From JALYTZ01 sp036559125 (GTDB lineage: Bacteria; Vulcanimicrobiota; Vulcanimicrobiia; Vulcanimicrobiales; Vulcanimicrobiaceae): a stretch of 64,000 nt of DNA. Made by a program: the position numbers and the translations under genes. Of the stretch, positions 34,773 through 44,325 are shown piece by piece. The stretch covers positions 1 through 64,000 of the forward strand of contig DATBTT010000014.1 in assembly GCA_036559125.1 (NCBI GenBank). The letters run 5' to 3'. How positions within the stretch are numbered: the first letter of the stretch is position 1; each line of letters starts with the position of its first letter. Below the pieces are notes generated by a model. It ran no database searches. It saw only the letters and a program-made list of their open reading frames with translations, and had not been told where the DNA came from.

Positions 34773-37405
34773 TCTTCGTCTGGCTGCGCGGATTGTTCCG
34801 CACGCGATCGGGAAGGCTGGCCGGGGCAATCGTCGGCGTTGCGCTGACGATCGCGTTGCTCGCAGCTATCGGTTCTTTCGTATCGTCGAGTTCGGCACGG
34901 ATGACCTCGCAAGCAATTGCGGGCGTCGCCGTCGATTGGCAAGTGCAGCTCAATCCCGGTGCAGACCCCAAGGCAATCGTACGCGCGATCGGCAAAGCGA
35001 CGGCGTATACGTCCCTGAAGCGCGTCTGGTACGCGAGCGTGTCCGGTTTCGAACTCAGTCAAAAGGGATCGACGCAGACGACGGGCGCGGGCAAAGCGGT
35101 GGGTCTGCAGGATGGATATTTCACGACGTTTCCACGGGAAGTGCGCCGGCTGATCGGTTCGCACTCCGGCGCGCTGCTCTTTCAGCAGACGGCCGCGAAT
35201 CTGCACGCTAACGTCGGCGACATGGTGACCATCCGGCGCGTCGGACTCTCCCCGGTACGCGTACGGGTTGCCGGCATCGTAGCGATGCCCGATATCGACT
35301 CGTTTTTCCAGGCCGTCGGATTGCCGCCCGGATCCGCCCCGCAAGCGCCGCCCGATAACGTCGTGCTGATGCCCGAATCGCAGTGGCATGCATTGTTCGA
35401 CAAACAACGTACCGTCCGGCCCGATTCGGTGCGCGAACAATTTCACGTTCGAATTAGCCATCGATTGCCGTCCGATCCGTCGGCAGCGTACGCGGCCGTC
35501 GCAGGAGCGGCGAAGAACGTCGAAGCCCGCATCGCAGGTAGCGGCATCATCGGCGATAACCTTGCCGCCAAACTCTTGGGCACGCAAGCCGACGCGCTCT
35601 ACGCGCGCGTGCTGTTCTTATTCCTGGGCATTCCCGGCGCCGTGCTGGCGGTACTGTTGACTTTTGCGGTCGCTGCGTCGGGAAGCGTGCGCAGAAGTCA
35701 CGAACAAGCGTTGCTGCGCGTGCGCGGCGCATCGACCGGGCAATTGCTGGGCCTCAGCGGCGTCGAGGCACTCGTCGTGGCGCTCGGCGGCGTCGTTCTC
35801 GGTTTGATCTTACACGCGGCACTCGACGGCGGCCGTTTCGGCGGCGCGCCGTCGTGGTTGATTTTCGCATCGTGTATTGGATTCATCGTTGCGTTGCTCG
35901 CGGTTCTCGTTCCGGCCTGGCAGCAGGCCCGCTCGACGACGGTCGCGCAGGCGCGCGCGACCGTCGGACGGGCTGCCGCGCCGCTTTGGGAGCGATTGTA
36001 TCTCGACGTCATTCTACTGATCGTGGCAATACTCGTGTTCTGGCGAACGGCCAGCACCGGCTATCAGGTCGTGCTCGCTCCCGAGGGCGTACCGCAAACG
36101 TCGGTGCATTACGAAGCCTTTCTGGCTCCGTTGCTGCTCTGGATCGGTGCGGGACTGTTGACGGTTCGGATCTGGCGGTTCATCGTGACGCGCGGCCGCG
36201 GGGTGGTTGCCGCAGCGTTACGCGGTCTCGCGGCGCAACTCGCCGGCGTCGTCGCGGCCTCGCTCGACCGGCAGCACGGCGCGGTTACTCGCGCTATTTT
36301 GCTCGTCGGTTTGGCCTTTGCATTCGGCGTATCGACGGCGGTATTCAACGCAACCTATAACGCGCAGTCGCGTGTCGACGCACAATTGACCACCGGCGCG
36401 GATGTTACGGTTAGCGGGCTGACCGGCGCGCCGCCGTCGAGCAAGCTCGCGCAATTACGCGCGATTCCCCACGTCGCCGCTGCCGTCGCGATGCAGCATC
36501 GCTACGCATACGTCGGAAGCGACCTCCAAGACCTGTACGGCATCGACCCGCGAACGATCGGATCGGCGACTCCGATGTCGGACGCCTTCTTTGGCAACAA
36601 CGATTCGCAAAAGGCGCTGGCCGCACTCATCGGGCACCGCGACGGCGTTCTGGTATCCGAAGAGACCGTTCAAACGTATCAATTGAAATTGGGCGATCGC
36701 CTAACGCTGCGCCTGCAAGACGTGCGCACGCATCGCTACGTTCCCGTATCGTTTGTTTTCGTCGGAGTAAGCCGCGAGTTCCCGACGGCTCCCAAAGACT
36801 CGTTTCTTATCGCCAACATGTCGTACGTTGCGGCGAAGACGCATTCGAATGCAGCCGAAGACGTCTTGATTCGGGTCGACGGGAATGCCGTCGCCGGCGT
36901 CCGTACCGCCGCACAAAAAGTCGTCGCGACCCTTCCGGGGGCGACGGTGACCGACATACTACAGTCCCAGCGTAAGATCGGTTCGAGTCTCACCGCTATC
37001 GATCTCCACGGGCTGACCGCGATCGAACTTATTTTTGCCGTCGTCTTCGTCGCCGCCTCGACGGGGTTGCTACTCGCACTCGGCTTTTCCGAGCGTCTTC
37101 GCACGTTCGCGATTTTGGCTGCGATCGGCACGAAGGACCGGCAGCTCGGCGCGTTCCTCTGGAGCGAGGCCGGCCTCGTCGTGAGCGCGGGCGGCGCGTT
37201 CGGTATCGTCCTGGGCTTTTTGATCGCGCAGATGCTTGTAAAAGTTCTCACCGGGGTTTTCGATCCGCCTCCGGCCGCCTTGACCGTACCCTGGGCGTAT
37301 CTCGGTGGGCTCGTAATCGCAGCACTTGTGTCGACGGCGATAGCGGTCTCGATTCTGCTGAAGGTTACGAAGGGTGCGGTGCTGGGAGCTCTCCGCGGGC
37401 TATAG
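34769..37405 (+). CDS. FtsX/MacB-type ABC permease, double-length
   Basis: 878 residues. An N-terminal membrane helix (about 18-40) precedes a large extracytoplasmic MacB-PCD-like region. A three-helix FtsX core follows at about 285-400, then two central helices around 410-480. A second extracytoplasmic domain (about 530-720) and a C-terminal three-helix FtsX core (about 755-870: LLLALGFSERLRTFAILAAIG) end the protein. Two FtsX modules in one chain allow it to act as the whole permease. Export of a lipid, lipoprotein or peptide is likely; the substrate is unknown. Confidence 0.9.
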   Translation: MIFVWLRGLFRTRSGRLAGAIVGVALTIALLAAIGSFVSSSSARMTSQAIAGVAVDWQVQLNPGADPKAIVRAIGKATAYTSLKRVWYASVSGFELSQKGSTQTTGAGKAVGLQDGYFTTFPREVRRLIGSHSGALLFQQTAANLHANVGDMVTIRRVGLSPVRVRVAGIVAMPDIDSFFQAVGLPPGSAPQAPPDNVVLMPESQWHALFDKQRTVRPDSVREQFHVRISHRLPSDPSAAYAAVAGAAKNVEARIAGSGIIGDNLAAKLLGTQADALYARVLFLFLGIPGAVLAVLLTFAVAASGSVRRSHEQALLRVRGASTGQLLGLSGVEALVVALGGVVLGLILHAALDGGRFGGAPSWLIFASCIGFIVALLAVLVPAWQQARSTTVAQARATVGRAAAPLWERLYLDVILLIVAILVFWRTASTGYQVVLAPEGVPQTSVHYEAFLAPLLLWIGAGLLTVRIWRFIVTRGRGVVAAALRGLAAQLAGVVAASLDRQHGAVTRAILLVGLAFAFGVSTAVFNATYNAQSRVDAQLTTGADVTVSGLTGAPPSSKLAQLRAIPHVAAAVAMQHRYAYVGSDLQDLYGIDPRTIGSATPMSDAFFGNNDSQKALAALIGHRDGVLVSEETVQTYQLKLGDRLTLRLQDVRTHRYVPVSFVFVGVSREFPTAPKDSFLIANMSYVAAKTHSNAAEDVLIRVDGNAVAGVRTAAQKVVATLPGATVTDILQSQRKIGSSLTAIDLHGLTAIELIFAVVFVAASTGLLLALGFSERLRTFAILAAIGTKDRQLGAFLWSEAGLVVSAGGAFGIVLGFLIAQMLVKVLTGVFDPPPAALTVPWAYLGGLVIAALVSTAIAVSILLKVTKGAVLGALRGL

Positions 37406-37531
37406 GCACGATTCCGGCGCGCCTGATGTATCTAACGGCTTATCGCGCAATGGTCCATACGCAGGGTCCGAACGCCGTCATTTTCCGGCTATGATTGGGC
37501 AAACGCGTCCATGTCGTGGAGGGTTTTTCTC

Positions 37532-37663
37532 ATGGCAGCATACATCGCTCCGAAAGTATTGAAGACGTACCGCACTGCGGATCTTTTCGATTGCGCGTCG
37601 GGATTTGATTCGTGTACGGTCCCTCTCGAAAACAGCGTAACCCCGTTTAATCGCGTCTGCTAA
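37532..37663 (+). CDS. Candidate RiPP precursor peptide, lasso-like leader
   Basis: 43 residues. GGAGGG lies 8 bases before the ATG, among the best ribosome binding sites of the window. The product starts MAAYIAPKVLKTYRTADLF, which fits the YxxPx(L/V) leader pattern read by PqqD-like recognition domains in lasso and related peptides. The C-terminal part (DCASGFDSCTVPLENSV, then TPFNRVC) has three Cys and could be a core. No modification enzyme (B, C or PqqD) is in the window, so it would be an orphan. It overlaps the convergent cyclase gene by 4 bases. Reading it as RiPP is inference. Confidence 0.5.
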   Translation: MAAYIAPKVLKTYRTADLFDCASGFDSCTVPLENSVTPFNRVC

Positions 37664-40410
37664 GAGACGCTGGTTGCTTCGGCGACCGCGCGCTCTTCGC
37701 TCCAGGCGGCGCCTTCGTCCATCAGGGCGTTCAATTCGCCCGGGGTGAAGTTCGTACGTAACCGGTCCAGTACTTTATCGTAGGGGACTTGTTCGGTCGG
37801 GCCGCGCCGCGATTCCGAAGCCAGGAAGCGCGCGTCGCTGAATCCGAGTAAGCGCGCAGCGAGCGCGGCATCATCGCGCCAATACGCAATCGACGCGACG
37901 AACGAAATTGCGCATTGGAGCAGCAACGGGTGCTTCAGCCGTACGGCGAGCGTCAACGTCTCGCGGGCGGCCGGCGCGGCTTGCTCCATGTCGTCCAGGC
38001 CAAGCGCATAGGCGGCGATGTTCCCGGCGAGATAGAGCTTGATTTCAGGCGTTGCGAGCGGCATCGCTTCGCGCGAAATCGCGATGGCGCGTTCGAAGCA
38101 GCCTGCGGCCGCTTCGCTCTCAGCCCACCAATTCAAGGCGCGCGACGTTTCGCCGTCGTTTCCCAGCGTGCGAAAGATCGCCACGCATTGCGCGAACTGC
38201 TCGCGCGCGCGTTCGATCTGTGATGGGTCGAATGCCGTGGCCGACCGCTGCAGCGTTGCAGCCAGTAGACGGTTATCGCCGATCGCACGCGCGTGCTGCA
38301 GCGCTTCTTGCGCGTAGCCGAGTGCTTGTGAATAGCGTTCCTCACGAGCATTGAGCTGCGCCATTTGCGACAGCGCCCGCGTGAGCCCGCGCTCGTCGTC
38401 GGTTAGGCGGTAGGCGTCTACGGCTCGGTTAGCGGCCGAAAGAGCTTTGCGATACGCGCCGCTATTGTTGAAGAGCATCGACAGAGCGTACTGGAGGCGC
38501 GCTTGTGTCGCCGGCGGCGGCGATCCCAACGCGAGCGCCGCTTCGCACCATCGCGCACCCTCGGCCAACAGCGACAACCGGATGAATACCGGATAGATCG
38601 CGCTCGCCAAGGCCGCGCCGAAGGCCAAGTCGTGACCCGCATCCAGAGCCCACGTCAACGCTGCGCGGAAATTATCCAGTTCGGGCTCGAGCCCCGCGAG
38701 CCAATCCTCTTTTGGCGCACGGTCCCATTCTTGATATGCGCGGTCTGCGAGCGCGCCGAAGTACGATGCATGGCGCCGCTCTCTCGACTCTGCGTCGCCG
38801 CTCGAGTTCAGCCGCTCGCGCGCGTATTGACGCATGGATTCCAGTAGGACGTAACGCTGGCGCGCTTCGTGCAGCTCCGCGGTCACGAGCGACTTGTCGA
38901 CGAGCGCGCTGAGAAGATCGAATACGTCCCACGACTCGATGGACTCGTCGGCACACACGTCGACTGCCGCTTCGAGCGTGAACCCGCCGGCGAAAACGGC
39001 GACGCGACGAAAAACGGCTTGTTCGTTTTCCGCCAGAAGGTCGTAACTCCAATCGATGAGCGCGCGCATCGTATGCTGACGCGGCAGTGCGCTGCGGGTA
39101 CCACCGGTGAGGAGGCGAAACCGCTCGTCCAATCGCTGCGACAGCTGTCCGACCGCGAGCACTTTTACCCGCGGAGCGGCCAGTTCGATCGCAAGCGCGA
39201 TGCCATCCAACCGGCGGCAAATGTCGGCAACGATCGACGCGTTTTCGTCGGTCAATCTAAAACGGCCGTCTGCCGCGGCCGCGCGATCGGCGAAAAGCGC
39301 AATCGATTCGTACGTTGCCGCGTCGGCCGCCGTCAGCGGCTCGCCGGCCGGCGGCACGCGCAGCGACGGTAGCCGGTAGACGTGCTCGCCCGCTACGTTG
39401 AGCGCCTCGCGACTGGTAGCCAGCACCTTCACGCGGGAGCACGTTCGCAAGATCGCGTCGACGACGTGAGCCGCTTCCGCGATGACGTGCTCGCAGTTAT
39501 CGAGCACTAACACCATGTTGCGATTCTTGAGGTGCGCGAGCAGCACGTCCGATGCGGCCTGGCCGGCGTTCTGCGTTACGCCCAGCGTCGAGAGCACCGT
39601 ACTTGCGACCAGCGAGCGATCGGACAACGGCGCCAGCTCGACGTACCACACGCCGTCGCCGTACTCGTCGAGCAAATCCGCCGCGACGTGCGTCGCCGTG
39701 CGCGTCTTACCGACCCCTCCGGTCCCCACGATCGTCACGAGATCGGCTTTGCGCAGCAGCTCCTTAATCTCGAGGATGTCGCAATCGCGGCCCACGAACG
39801 TGCTGGCTTGACGCGGTAAATTGGTGGGAAACGCCTCAAGCGAACGCAGGTGCGGAAAATCCGCGCGCGCACCGGGCGCTACCAGCTGGTACACGCGTTC
39901 GGGCTCCGCGAGGTCTTTGAGCCGGTGTTCGCCGAGATCGCGCAGCGACGTCTGCGGCGGCATCGCGCCACCCGCGAGGTTCGCGGCTACGCCCGAAAGC
40001 ACGACCTGGCCGCCGTGCGCGATCGCGAGCAGGCGCGCCACGCGATTGACGGCGGGTCCAAAGAAATCACCGTCGCGTTCGTGCGCGGACCCGGCGTGAA
40101 TGGCCATGCGTAATTGCAATCCGCCAACCGCCGTAAAATCTTCCGCGCCGATCGCTTGCTGTGCCGCGAGAGCAGCGGCTACGGCATCTCCGGCCGTGTC
40201 GAAGGCACTGCAGAACCCGTCACCCAGCGTCTTAAAAATGCATCCCCGGTGAGCGAGGATCGCCTCGCGCACCAGCGCGTCGTGGCGGCGCAACGCGATC
40301 GCCATCGCGCTCGGTTCGGCCTCCCACCGGCGCGTGCTTCCCTCGATATCGCTAAAGAGGAACGCGACCGTACCCGTCGGTAGCGACGCGCGGCCTATGG
40401 GTTCGTTCAA
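37660..40410 (-). CDS. Adenylate/guanylate cyclase - STAND ATPase - TPR protein
   Basis: 916 residues. A class III cyclase domain lies at about 12-185, with both metal Asp present (FLFSDIEGSTRRWE and KTLGDGF) and the Asn/Arg pair in GPAVNRVARL. A STAND/NB-ARC NTPase follows with Walker A GTGGVGKT near 230 and VLVLDNCEH as Walker B. A helical TPR region (about 600-850) ends the chain. It belongs to a group of large single-chain signalling ATPases common in soil bacteria. The cyclase looks catalytically complete. No DNA-binding domain is seen. Confidence 0.9.
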   Translation of the reverse strand: MNEPIGRASLPTGTVAFLFSDIEGSTRRWEAEPSAMAIALRRHDALVREAILAHRGCIFKTLGDGFCSAFDTAGDAVAAALAAQQAIGAEDFTAVGGLQLRMAIHAGSAHERDGDFFGPAVNRVARLLAIAHGGQVVLSGVAANLAGGAMPPQTSLRDLGEHRLKDLAEPERVYQLVAPGARADFPHLRSLEAFPTNLPRQASTFVGRDCDILEIKELLRKADLVTIVGTGGVGKTRTATHVAADLLDEYGDGVWYVELAPLSDRSLVASTVLSTLGVTQNAGQAASDVLLAHLKNRNMVLVLDNCEHVIAEAAHVVDAILRTCSRVKVLATSREALNVAGEHVYRLPSLRVPPAGEPLTAADAATYESIALFADRAAAADGRFRLTDENASIVADICRRLDGIALAIELAAPRVKVLAVGQLSQRLDERFRLLTGGTRSALPRQHTMRALIDWSYDLLAENEQAVFRRVAVFAGGFTLEAAVDVCADESIESWDVFDLLSALVDKSLVTAELHEARQRYVLLESMRQYARERLNSSGDAESRERRHASYFGALADRAYQEWDRAPKEDWLAGLEPELDNFRAALTWALDAGHDLAFGAALASAIYPVFIRLSLLAEGARWCEAALALGSPPPATQARLQYALSMLFNNSGAYRKALSAANRAVDAYRLTDDERGLTRALSQMAQLNAREERYSQALGYAQEALQHARAIGDNRLLAATLQRSATAFDPSQIERAREQFAQCVAIFRTLGNDGETSRALNWWAESEAAAGCFERAIAISREAMPLATPEIKLYLAGNIAAYALGLDDMEQAAPAARETLTLAVRLKHPLLLQCAISFVASIAYWRDDAALAARLLGFSDARFLASESRRGPTEQVPYDKVLDRLRTNFTPGELNALMDEGAAWSEERAVAEATSVS

Positions 40411-40668
40411 CAGAAATCCACCGTAGACGCAGCCTCCGTGGCCTCGACCGCAAACTAGAATATGAAGCTTGTCGCTCTGTTGGGGCGAACCTTCCAGGAT
40501 CTAGCGATCGCCATTCTCGCCGGCCGGACTCATCGAAAAAGGGGCGCACCCTTGTCACCCTGACAGTGGACTGCACTCAGCTATCCCATCCATCGCCTGT
40601 CGCCGCTCCCGTCATCATCCTCTGTCGCCGGGGGGTAATGCGGGTACATTAGGGCTGGAGGTTTGCAA
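40411..40668. other. Intergenic region between divergent genes
   Basis: 258 bp between the cyclase-STAND gene (minus) and the exported protein gene (plus). A small TTGTCACCCTGACAGTG piece near 40553-40570 resembles a decayed copy of the intergenic repeat. No tRNA, ORF with RBS or clear promoter boxes seen. Confidence 0.5.
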
Positions 40669-41196
40669 ATGTTGTTTCGATCGTGCGCCCTGGTTGCGTT
40701 CTGCATCGGGGCCGCCGCGCCGGCGGGAGCTCAAACCGTGGCTGTGCCTGCCGGCGTTCTGGTTCCCGTCGCCTTGACGCAGAGCGTTTCTTCGCAGTCG
40801 GCGAAGGCCGGCGATCCGTTTTCGTTCAAAACCACCGCCGGCGTGCGCGCCGGCGACGTTGTAATTCCCAGCGGAAGTATGGGTCGCGGAATCATCGCGC
40901 AGGCCAAGGGATCGAACGGAACGACCAAAGGCGGCGTCCTGCAATTGCAGCCGGAAACGATCGAGCTCCCGGCCGGCGGGACGGTCGCCGTAGCGATCGC
41001 ACCCAAGGACAGCCGCAAAGCGTCGAAGCGCTCGTTGTTACATATCTTTCCGTTTCCGCTTCCGATCGGAGGCATTCTCTTTATCGGTGCGGTCGGCAAT
41101 CCGGCGCGCAACGTGAAGATGGACGCGGGCACCGCGTTTGACGTCGTTACGGTTGCGGCGCCTACTGCGTTGCATACTCCCGGATCGCCGCGGTGA
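40669..41196 (+). CDS. Small exported beta-rich protein
   Basis: 175 residues from ATG 40669 with GGAGG upstream. It has a signal peptide of about 22 residues (ending AGAQT). The mature part VPAGVLVPVALTQSVSSQSA, GDPFSFKTT and VIPSGSMGRGIIAQAKGS resembles the beta-barrel segment of TrbI/VirB10-like and related envelope proteins found singly in soil bacteria. A hydrophobic stretch near 125-140 (IFPFPLPIGGILFIG) may be membrane-associated. The last 35 bases overlap the convergent recQ gene. Function unknown. Confidence 0.7.
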   Translation: MLFRSCALVAFCIGAAAPAGAQTVAVPAGVLVPVALTQSVSSQSAKAGDPFSFKTTAGVRAGDVVIPSGSMGRGIIAQAKGSNGTTKGGVLQLQPETIELPAGGTVAVAIAPKDSRKASKRSLLHIFPFPLPIGGILFIGAVGNPARNVKMDAGTAFDVVTVAAPTALHTPGSPR

Positions 41197-42985
41197 AGAT
41201 TTCGCCGTATTGCTCGAGTTTGACGTCGCCGACGCCGCCGACGCGGCGAAAGGCGCTTTGCGTTTCCGGTTTTTGAGCGGCAAGCTCGCGTAGCGTCGCG
41301 TCTGAGAATACGACGTAGGGCGGGACGCCCCGATCGTCGGCCAAGCGTTTGCGCAATCGTCGCAGCTCTTCGAACAGCGCTTCTTCGTATGGCGCCGCGC
41401 CGACGCTCGGTCCTTTGGTTTTACGGCGGCCCTTCCCGGAATGAACGATCTTCGACTTCGCGACCTCGAAAACGCGTCGTTCTTTGAGCGCGAGCATGCC
41501 GTCGGCTGTGAGAACGAGCGTTTTGTGCACGGCGTCCTGCTCGATGCAACCCAGGCGTAATAACTCGGAGATGACGGCGAGCCACTCGTCTTTGGTATGT
41601 TCGACGCCGACGCCGAATGTCGAGAGGCGGTGGTGGCCGTACGATTGCATTTTGTCCGTGGGCGTACCGAGCAAAACGTCGACGATATGATGTGCGCCGG
41701 TCGAAAACCCGCTGCGTTCGCGAATCCGGTAGATGCACGAGAGTAATTTCTGCGCGGCTACCGTAGCATCGAACCGTTCCGGCGGAAACAAACAGTTATC
41801 GCAGTTTCCGCAGGAGTCGGACGCGATGCTTTCACCAAAATACCGCAAGATGTGCACTCTGCGGCACGAGGCGGTCGCCGCGAAATCCAGCATTTGGCGC
41901 AACCGCGATTCCGCCTGAGCGCGTTCGCCTTCGTCTTCGATCTGCCGGATGAAGTGGCGCTGTTTGGCGGCGTCGCCACCGGAGAAAAAAAGCGCGCATT
42001 CGCTCGGGAGTCCATCGCGGCCCGCGCGACCGGTTTCCTGATAGTAGCCTTCGATGTTCTTGGGGACGTCGTAATGCACGACGTACCGCACGTTTGGTTT
42101 GTCGATCCCCATTCCGAAGGCGATCGTCGCGCAGATGACGCGGATTTCGTCGCGAATGAAAAGCTCCTGATTGCGCGCTCGTTCACCCGTTCCCAGCGCC
42201 GCGTGATAGGGGCGCGCGGTTATCCCGGTCGCGCACAGGCGGCTCGCGAGGTCTTCGGCGCCGTTGCGGCTTTGCACGTATACGATGCCGCTCTCGTTGG
42301 CGCGAGCGGAGGCCCAGGCAGACAACTGCTTGAAAGCGTCTCGTTTTTCGAACACGCTGTAGCGTAAATTTGGCCGGTCGAAACTCGCGGTGAAGCGTCG
42401 CGGCTCGCGCAACGATAGATAGCGAGCGATGTCGTCACGCACGCGATCGGTTGCGGTCGCGGTTAGCGCAAGGAACGGCACGCCGGGATAGCGCTGACGA
42501 AGGGTAACGATGCGCCGGTATTCCGGCCGGAAATCGTGTCCCCATTCGCTGACGCAGTGCGCTTCGTCGATCGCGATGCAGCGCAGCGGCCACCGGTCCA
42601 ATCGCGCGAGGAAGCTGCTGAGAACTATTCGTTCGGGCGCGACGTAGAGCAGCCGGTACTCACCCCGGTCGAGCGCGTCGAGCCGGCGTGCGGCGGTGGT
42701 TGCATCGATGGAACTATTCAAAAACGTTGCGGCAATGCCGTTGGCCGTTAACGCGTCTACCTGATCTTTCATCAGCGCGATCAACGGCGAGACGACCAGC
42801 GTCAGGCCCGGACGCAAAAGTGCAGGCAGCTGAAAGCACAGCGATTTTCCGCCGCCGGTGGGAAGCAACGCCAGTACGTCGTCGCCCGACAACGTCGCTT
42901 CGACGATCTCACGCTGCAACGGACGAAACGTTTCGTAGCCGAAGTAGTGCTTCAGCGCGTCGTCGAGGTCGAGGGTTTCCCGCAC
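41162..42985 (-). CDS. recQ: ATP-dependent DNA helicase RecQ
   Basis: 607 residues. A 3'-5' helicase for recombination and fork repair. Walker A is LPTGGGKS (41-48) and motif II is DEAH at 140-143 in AIDEAHCVSEWGHDFR. Further motifs are GIVYVQSRNGAEDLA and YYQETGRAGRDGLPSECALF. Zinc-binding cysteines lie in CRRVHILRYFGE and CGNCDNC. RQC and HRDC domains follow (VFSDATLRELAAQKPET near the C-terminus). All RecQ modules are present. Confidence 0.96.
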   Translation of the reverse strand: MRETLDLDDALKHYFGYETFRPLQREIVEATLSGDDVLALLPTGGGKSLCFQLPALLRPGLTLVVSPLIALMKDQVDALTANGIAATFLNSSIDATTAARRLDALDRGEYRLLYVAPERIVLSSFLARLDRWPLRCIAIDEAHCVSEWGHDFRPEYRRIVTLRQRYPGVPFLALTATATDRVRDDIARYLSLREPRRFTASFDRPNLRYSVFEKRDAFKQLSAWASARANESGIVYVQSRNGAEDLASRLCATGITARPYHAALGTGERARNQELFIRDEIRVICATIAFGMGIDKPNVRYVVHYDVPKNIEGYYQETGRAGRDGLPSECALFFSGGDAAKQRHFIRQIEDEGERAQAESRLRQMLDFAATASCRRVHILRYFGESIASDSCGNCDNCLFPPERFDATVAAQKLLSCIYRIRERSGFSTGAHHIVDVLLGTPTDKMQSYGHHRLSTFGVGVEHTKDEWLAVISELLRLGCIEQDAVHKTLVLTADGMLALKERRVFEVAKSKIVHSGKGRRKTKGPSVGAAPYEEALFEELRRLRKRLADDRGVPPYVVFSDATLRELAAQKPETQSAFRRVGGVGDVKLEQYGEIFTAAIREYATQ

Positions 42986-43033
42986 CTGTGCTCTATCACG
43001 CGCGACGGCCGAGACATCCTGTGTCCCGACGCG

Positions 43034-43948
43034 CTATTGAATTGGGCGAACCGTCGTCTGCGTGCGCGGCCCCCGGCGATGCCGGTGGTGCTTGAACGGA
43101 TTGATCTCCGAAAGTAGCCGGCCCAGAAACGGAAAGACGCCGCGTTTTCGTCGTACTGGAGCCGTGCTAGGGACGGCACTCGGGACGACGGGTATTACCG
43201 TTCGTACCGCTACTTTGGGTCGAGCAACGCGCCGCGGGCGTACCCTTGCGACCGCGCGCGGTTTGCGCGCGCGCGCGACGTGGCGAACGATACGGCGTAT
43301 GACGCGAGCGTGCGCGTGGCGCACCGGCGCCGGATTCGGTTCGCGCGTAGCGACCTTGCGGACGGCGACCGGTTTGGACGGACGACGATGGTGAACCACG
43401 ATGGTTCGCGGCCGCCGAACCGGCATCGCGTGTGGTGCCGGGGTTACGACGGCTCTCGCGATGCGTTGCACCGGAACGCGACTCTCTACGATCGTTCGGC
43501 TCCCGAATGCACCCAGAGCTATTGCGGCAACCAGCGCACCGAGGATTGCCGCGGTCAATCGAACGGTATCGTCGCGGCCTGGAACCGGGTTCTCGCCGTT
43601 GGCCACTCTGGCGACGTTGCGGGCAAACGCGCTACCGATGAACGGTATCGCGCGCAAATTCCCGCGGAGGCAAACGATGAGCGCTTCGGGCAGGTCGCGA
43701 TTTTTTTCGACGTCGGACAGCAACCGCTCGAACTCGCCGGGGTCTAGTTGGTCGCGATCGCGCGGCTCGCGCCGGGCAAGCTGCGCCGCGATCGCTCCCC
43801 GGTAATAGGGCGGGAGCCGCCTGCTGGCTTTCTTCAGCGTGCGCGCGAGTACGCTCGCATCCATAGCGCGGACGTAGGTCTCCATGGCGTTGGCGACTGC
43901 GTACGGGTCGAGGTCCGAGAGCGCTTTCTCGGGCGGCTTACGATTCAT
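43034..43948 (-). CDS. Undescribed single-pass membrane protein with Arg-rich tail (paralog 1)
   Basis: 304 residues from ATG 43948. The cytosolic domain (about 10-125) reads DPYAVANAMETYVRAMDASV, LKKASRRLPPYYRG and LRGNLRAIPFIGSAFARNVA. One membrane helix lies near 130-150 (AAILGALVAAIALGAFG). The long tail is extremely Arg/Pro/Val rich (RRIVRHVARARKPRAVARVR) and ends with a FLGRLLSEINPFKHHRHRRG motif. It is clearly paralogous to the gene at 44829-45830. The tail would be very basic. No known family. Confidence 0.75.
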   Translation of the reverse strand: MNRKPPEKALSDLDPYAVANAMETYVRAMDASVLARTLKKASRRLPPYYRGAIAAQLARREPRDRDQLDPGEFERLLSDVEKNRDLPEALIVCLRGNLRAIPFIGSAFARNVARVANGENPVPGRDDTVRLTAAILGALVAAIALGAFGSRTIVESRVPVQRIARAVVTPAPHAMPVRRPRTIVVHHRRPSKPVAVRKVATREPNPAPVRHAHARVIRRIVRHVARARKPRAVARVRPRRVARPKVAVRTVIPVVPSAVPSTAPVRRKRGVFPFLGRLLSEINPFKHHRHRRGPRTQTTVRPIQ

Positions 43949-44046
43949 CGCCGCCCGCCACGGGCGAGGCGCGGCGGGAATGCGGCGCGGCCGTCGGTAA
44001 AGCGCATTCTCCAATACGTTCTATTTACGTGAGGAAAAACAAGGTC

Positions 44047-44325
44047 ATGGATTTTGTCGACCGCATCGATAAATCGAAGCTCGACGGCATGAAGATGGTC
44101 GCCGAGTCCGATCAGTTCGCCGTTTACGCCGAAGGAAACGACACGTACTTGCTCGTTCAACGCCATAACGCCATGGCGTGGACCGCAATACGTTTTTCCG
44201 GCGACGGAATCTTTCGCGTCGGGTCGCTCATGGTAGATGCCATGCGCCATCTCTATCGCGATCTCGCGACGCAACTCTCGCCGAACTTCGAAAAGGCGCA
44301 GGCATCCGCTAACTCTTCGCAGTGA
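44047..44325 (+). CDS. Small protein of unknown function
   Basis: 92 residues from ATG 44047; a GTG at 44029 is in frame. It starts MDFVDRIDKSKLDGMKMVAE and includes FAVYAEGNDTYLLVQRHNAM, a compact beta-alpha composition with no signal peptide or membrane helix. It is divergent from paralog 1 and overlaps the convergent next gene by 17 bases. I recognise no family. Confidence 0.6.
   Translation: MDFVDRIDKSKLDGMKMVAESDQFAVYAEGNDTYLLVQRHNAMAWTAIRFSGDGIFRVGSLMVDAMRHLYRDLATQLSPNFEKAQASANSSQ

Noticed and set aside
37374..37562. 62-codon plus frame overlapping the FtsX permease end
   Set aside because: No ribosome binding site and no protein-like pattern; the neighbouring frame at 37532 has the strong RBS instead.
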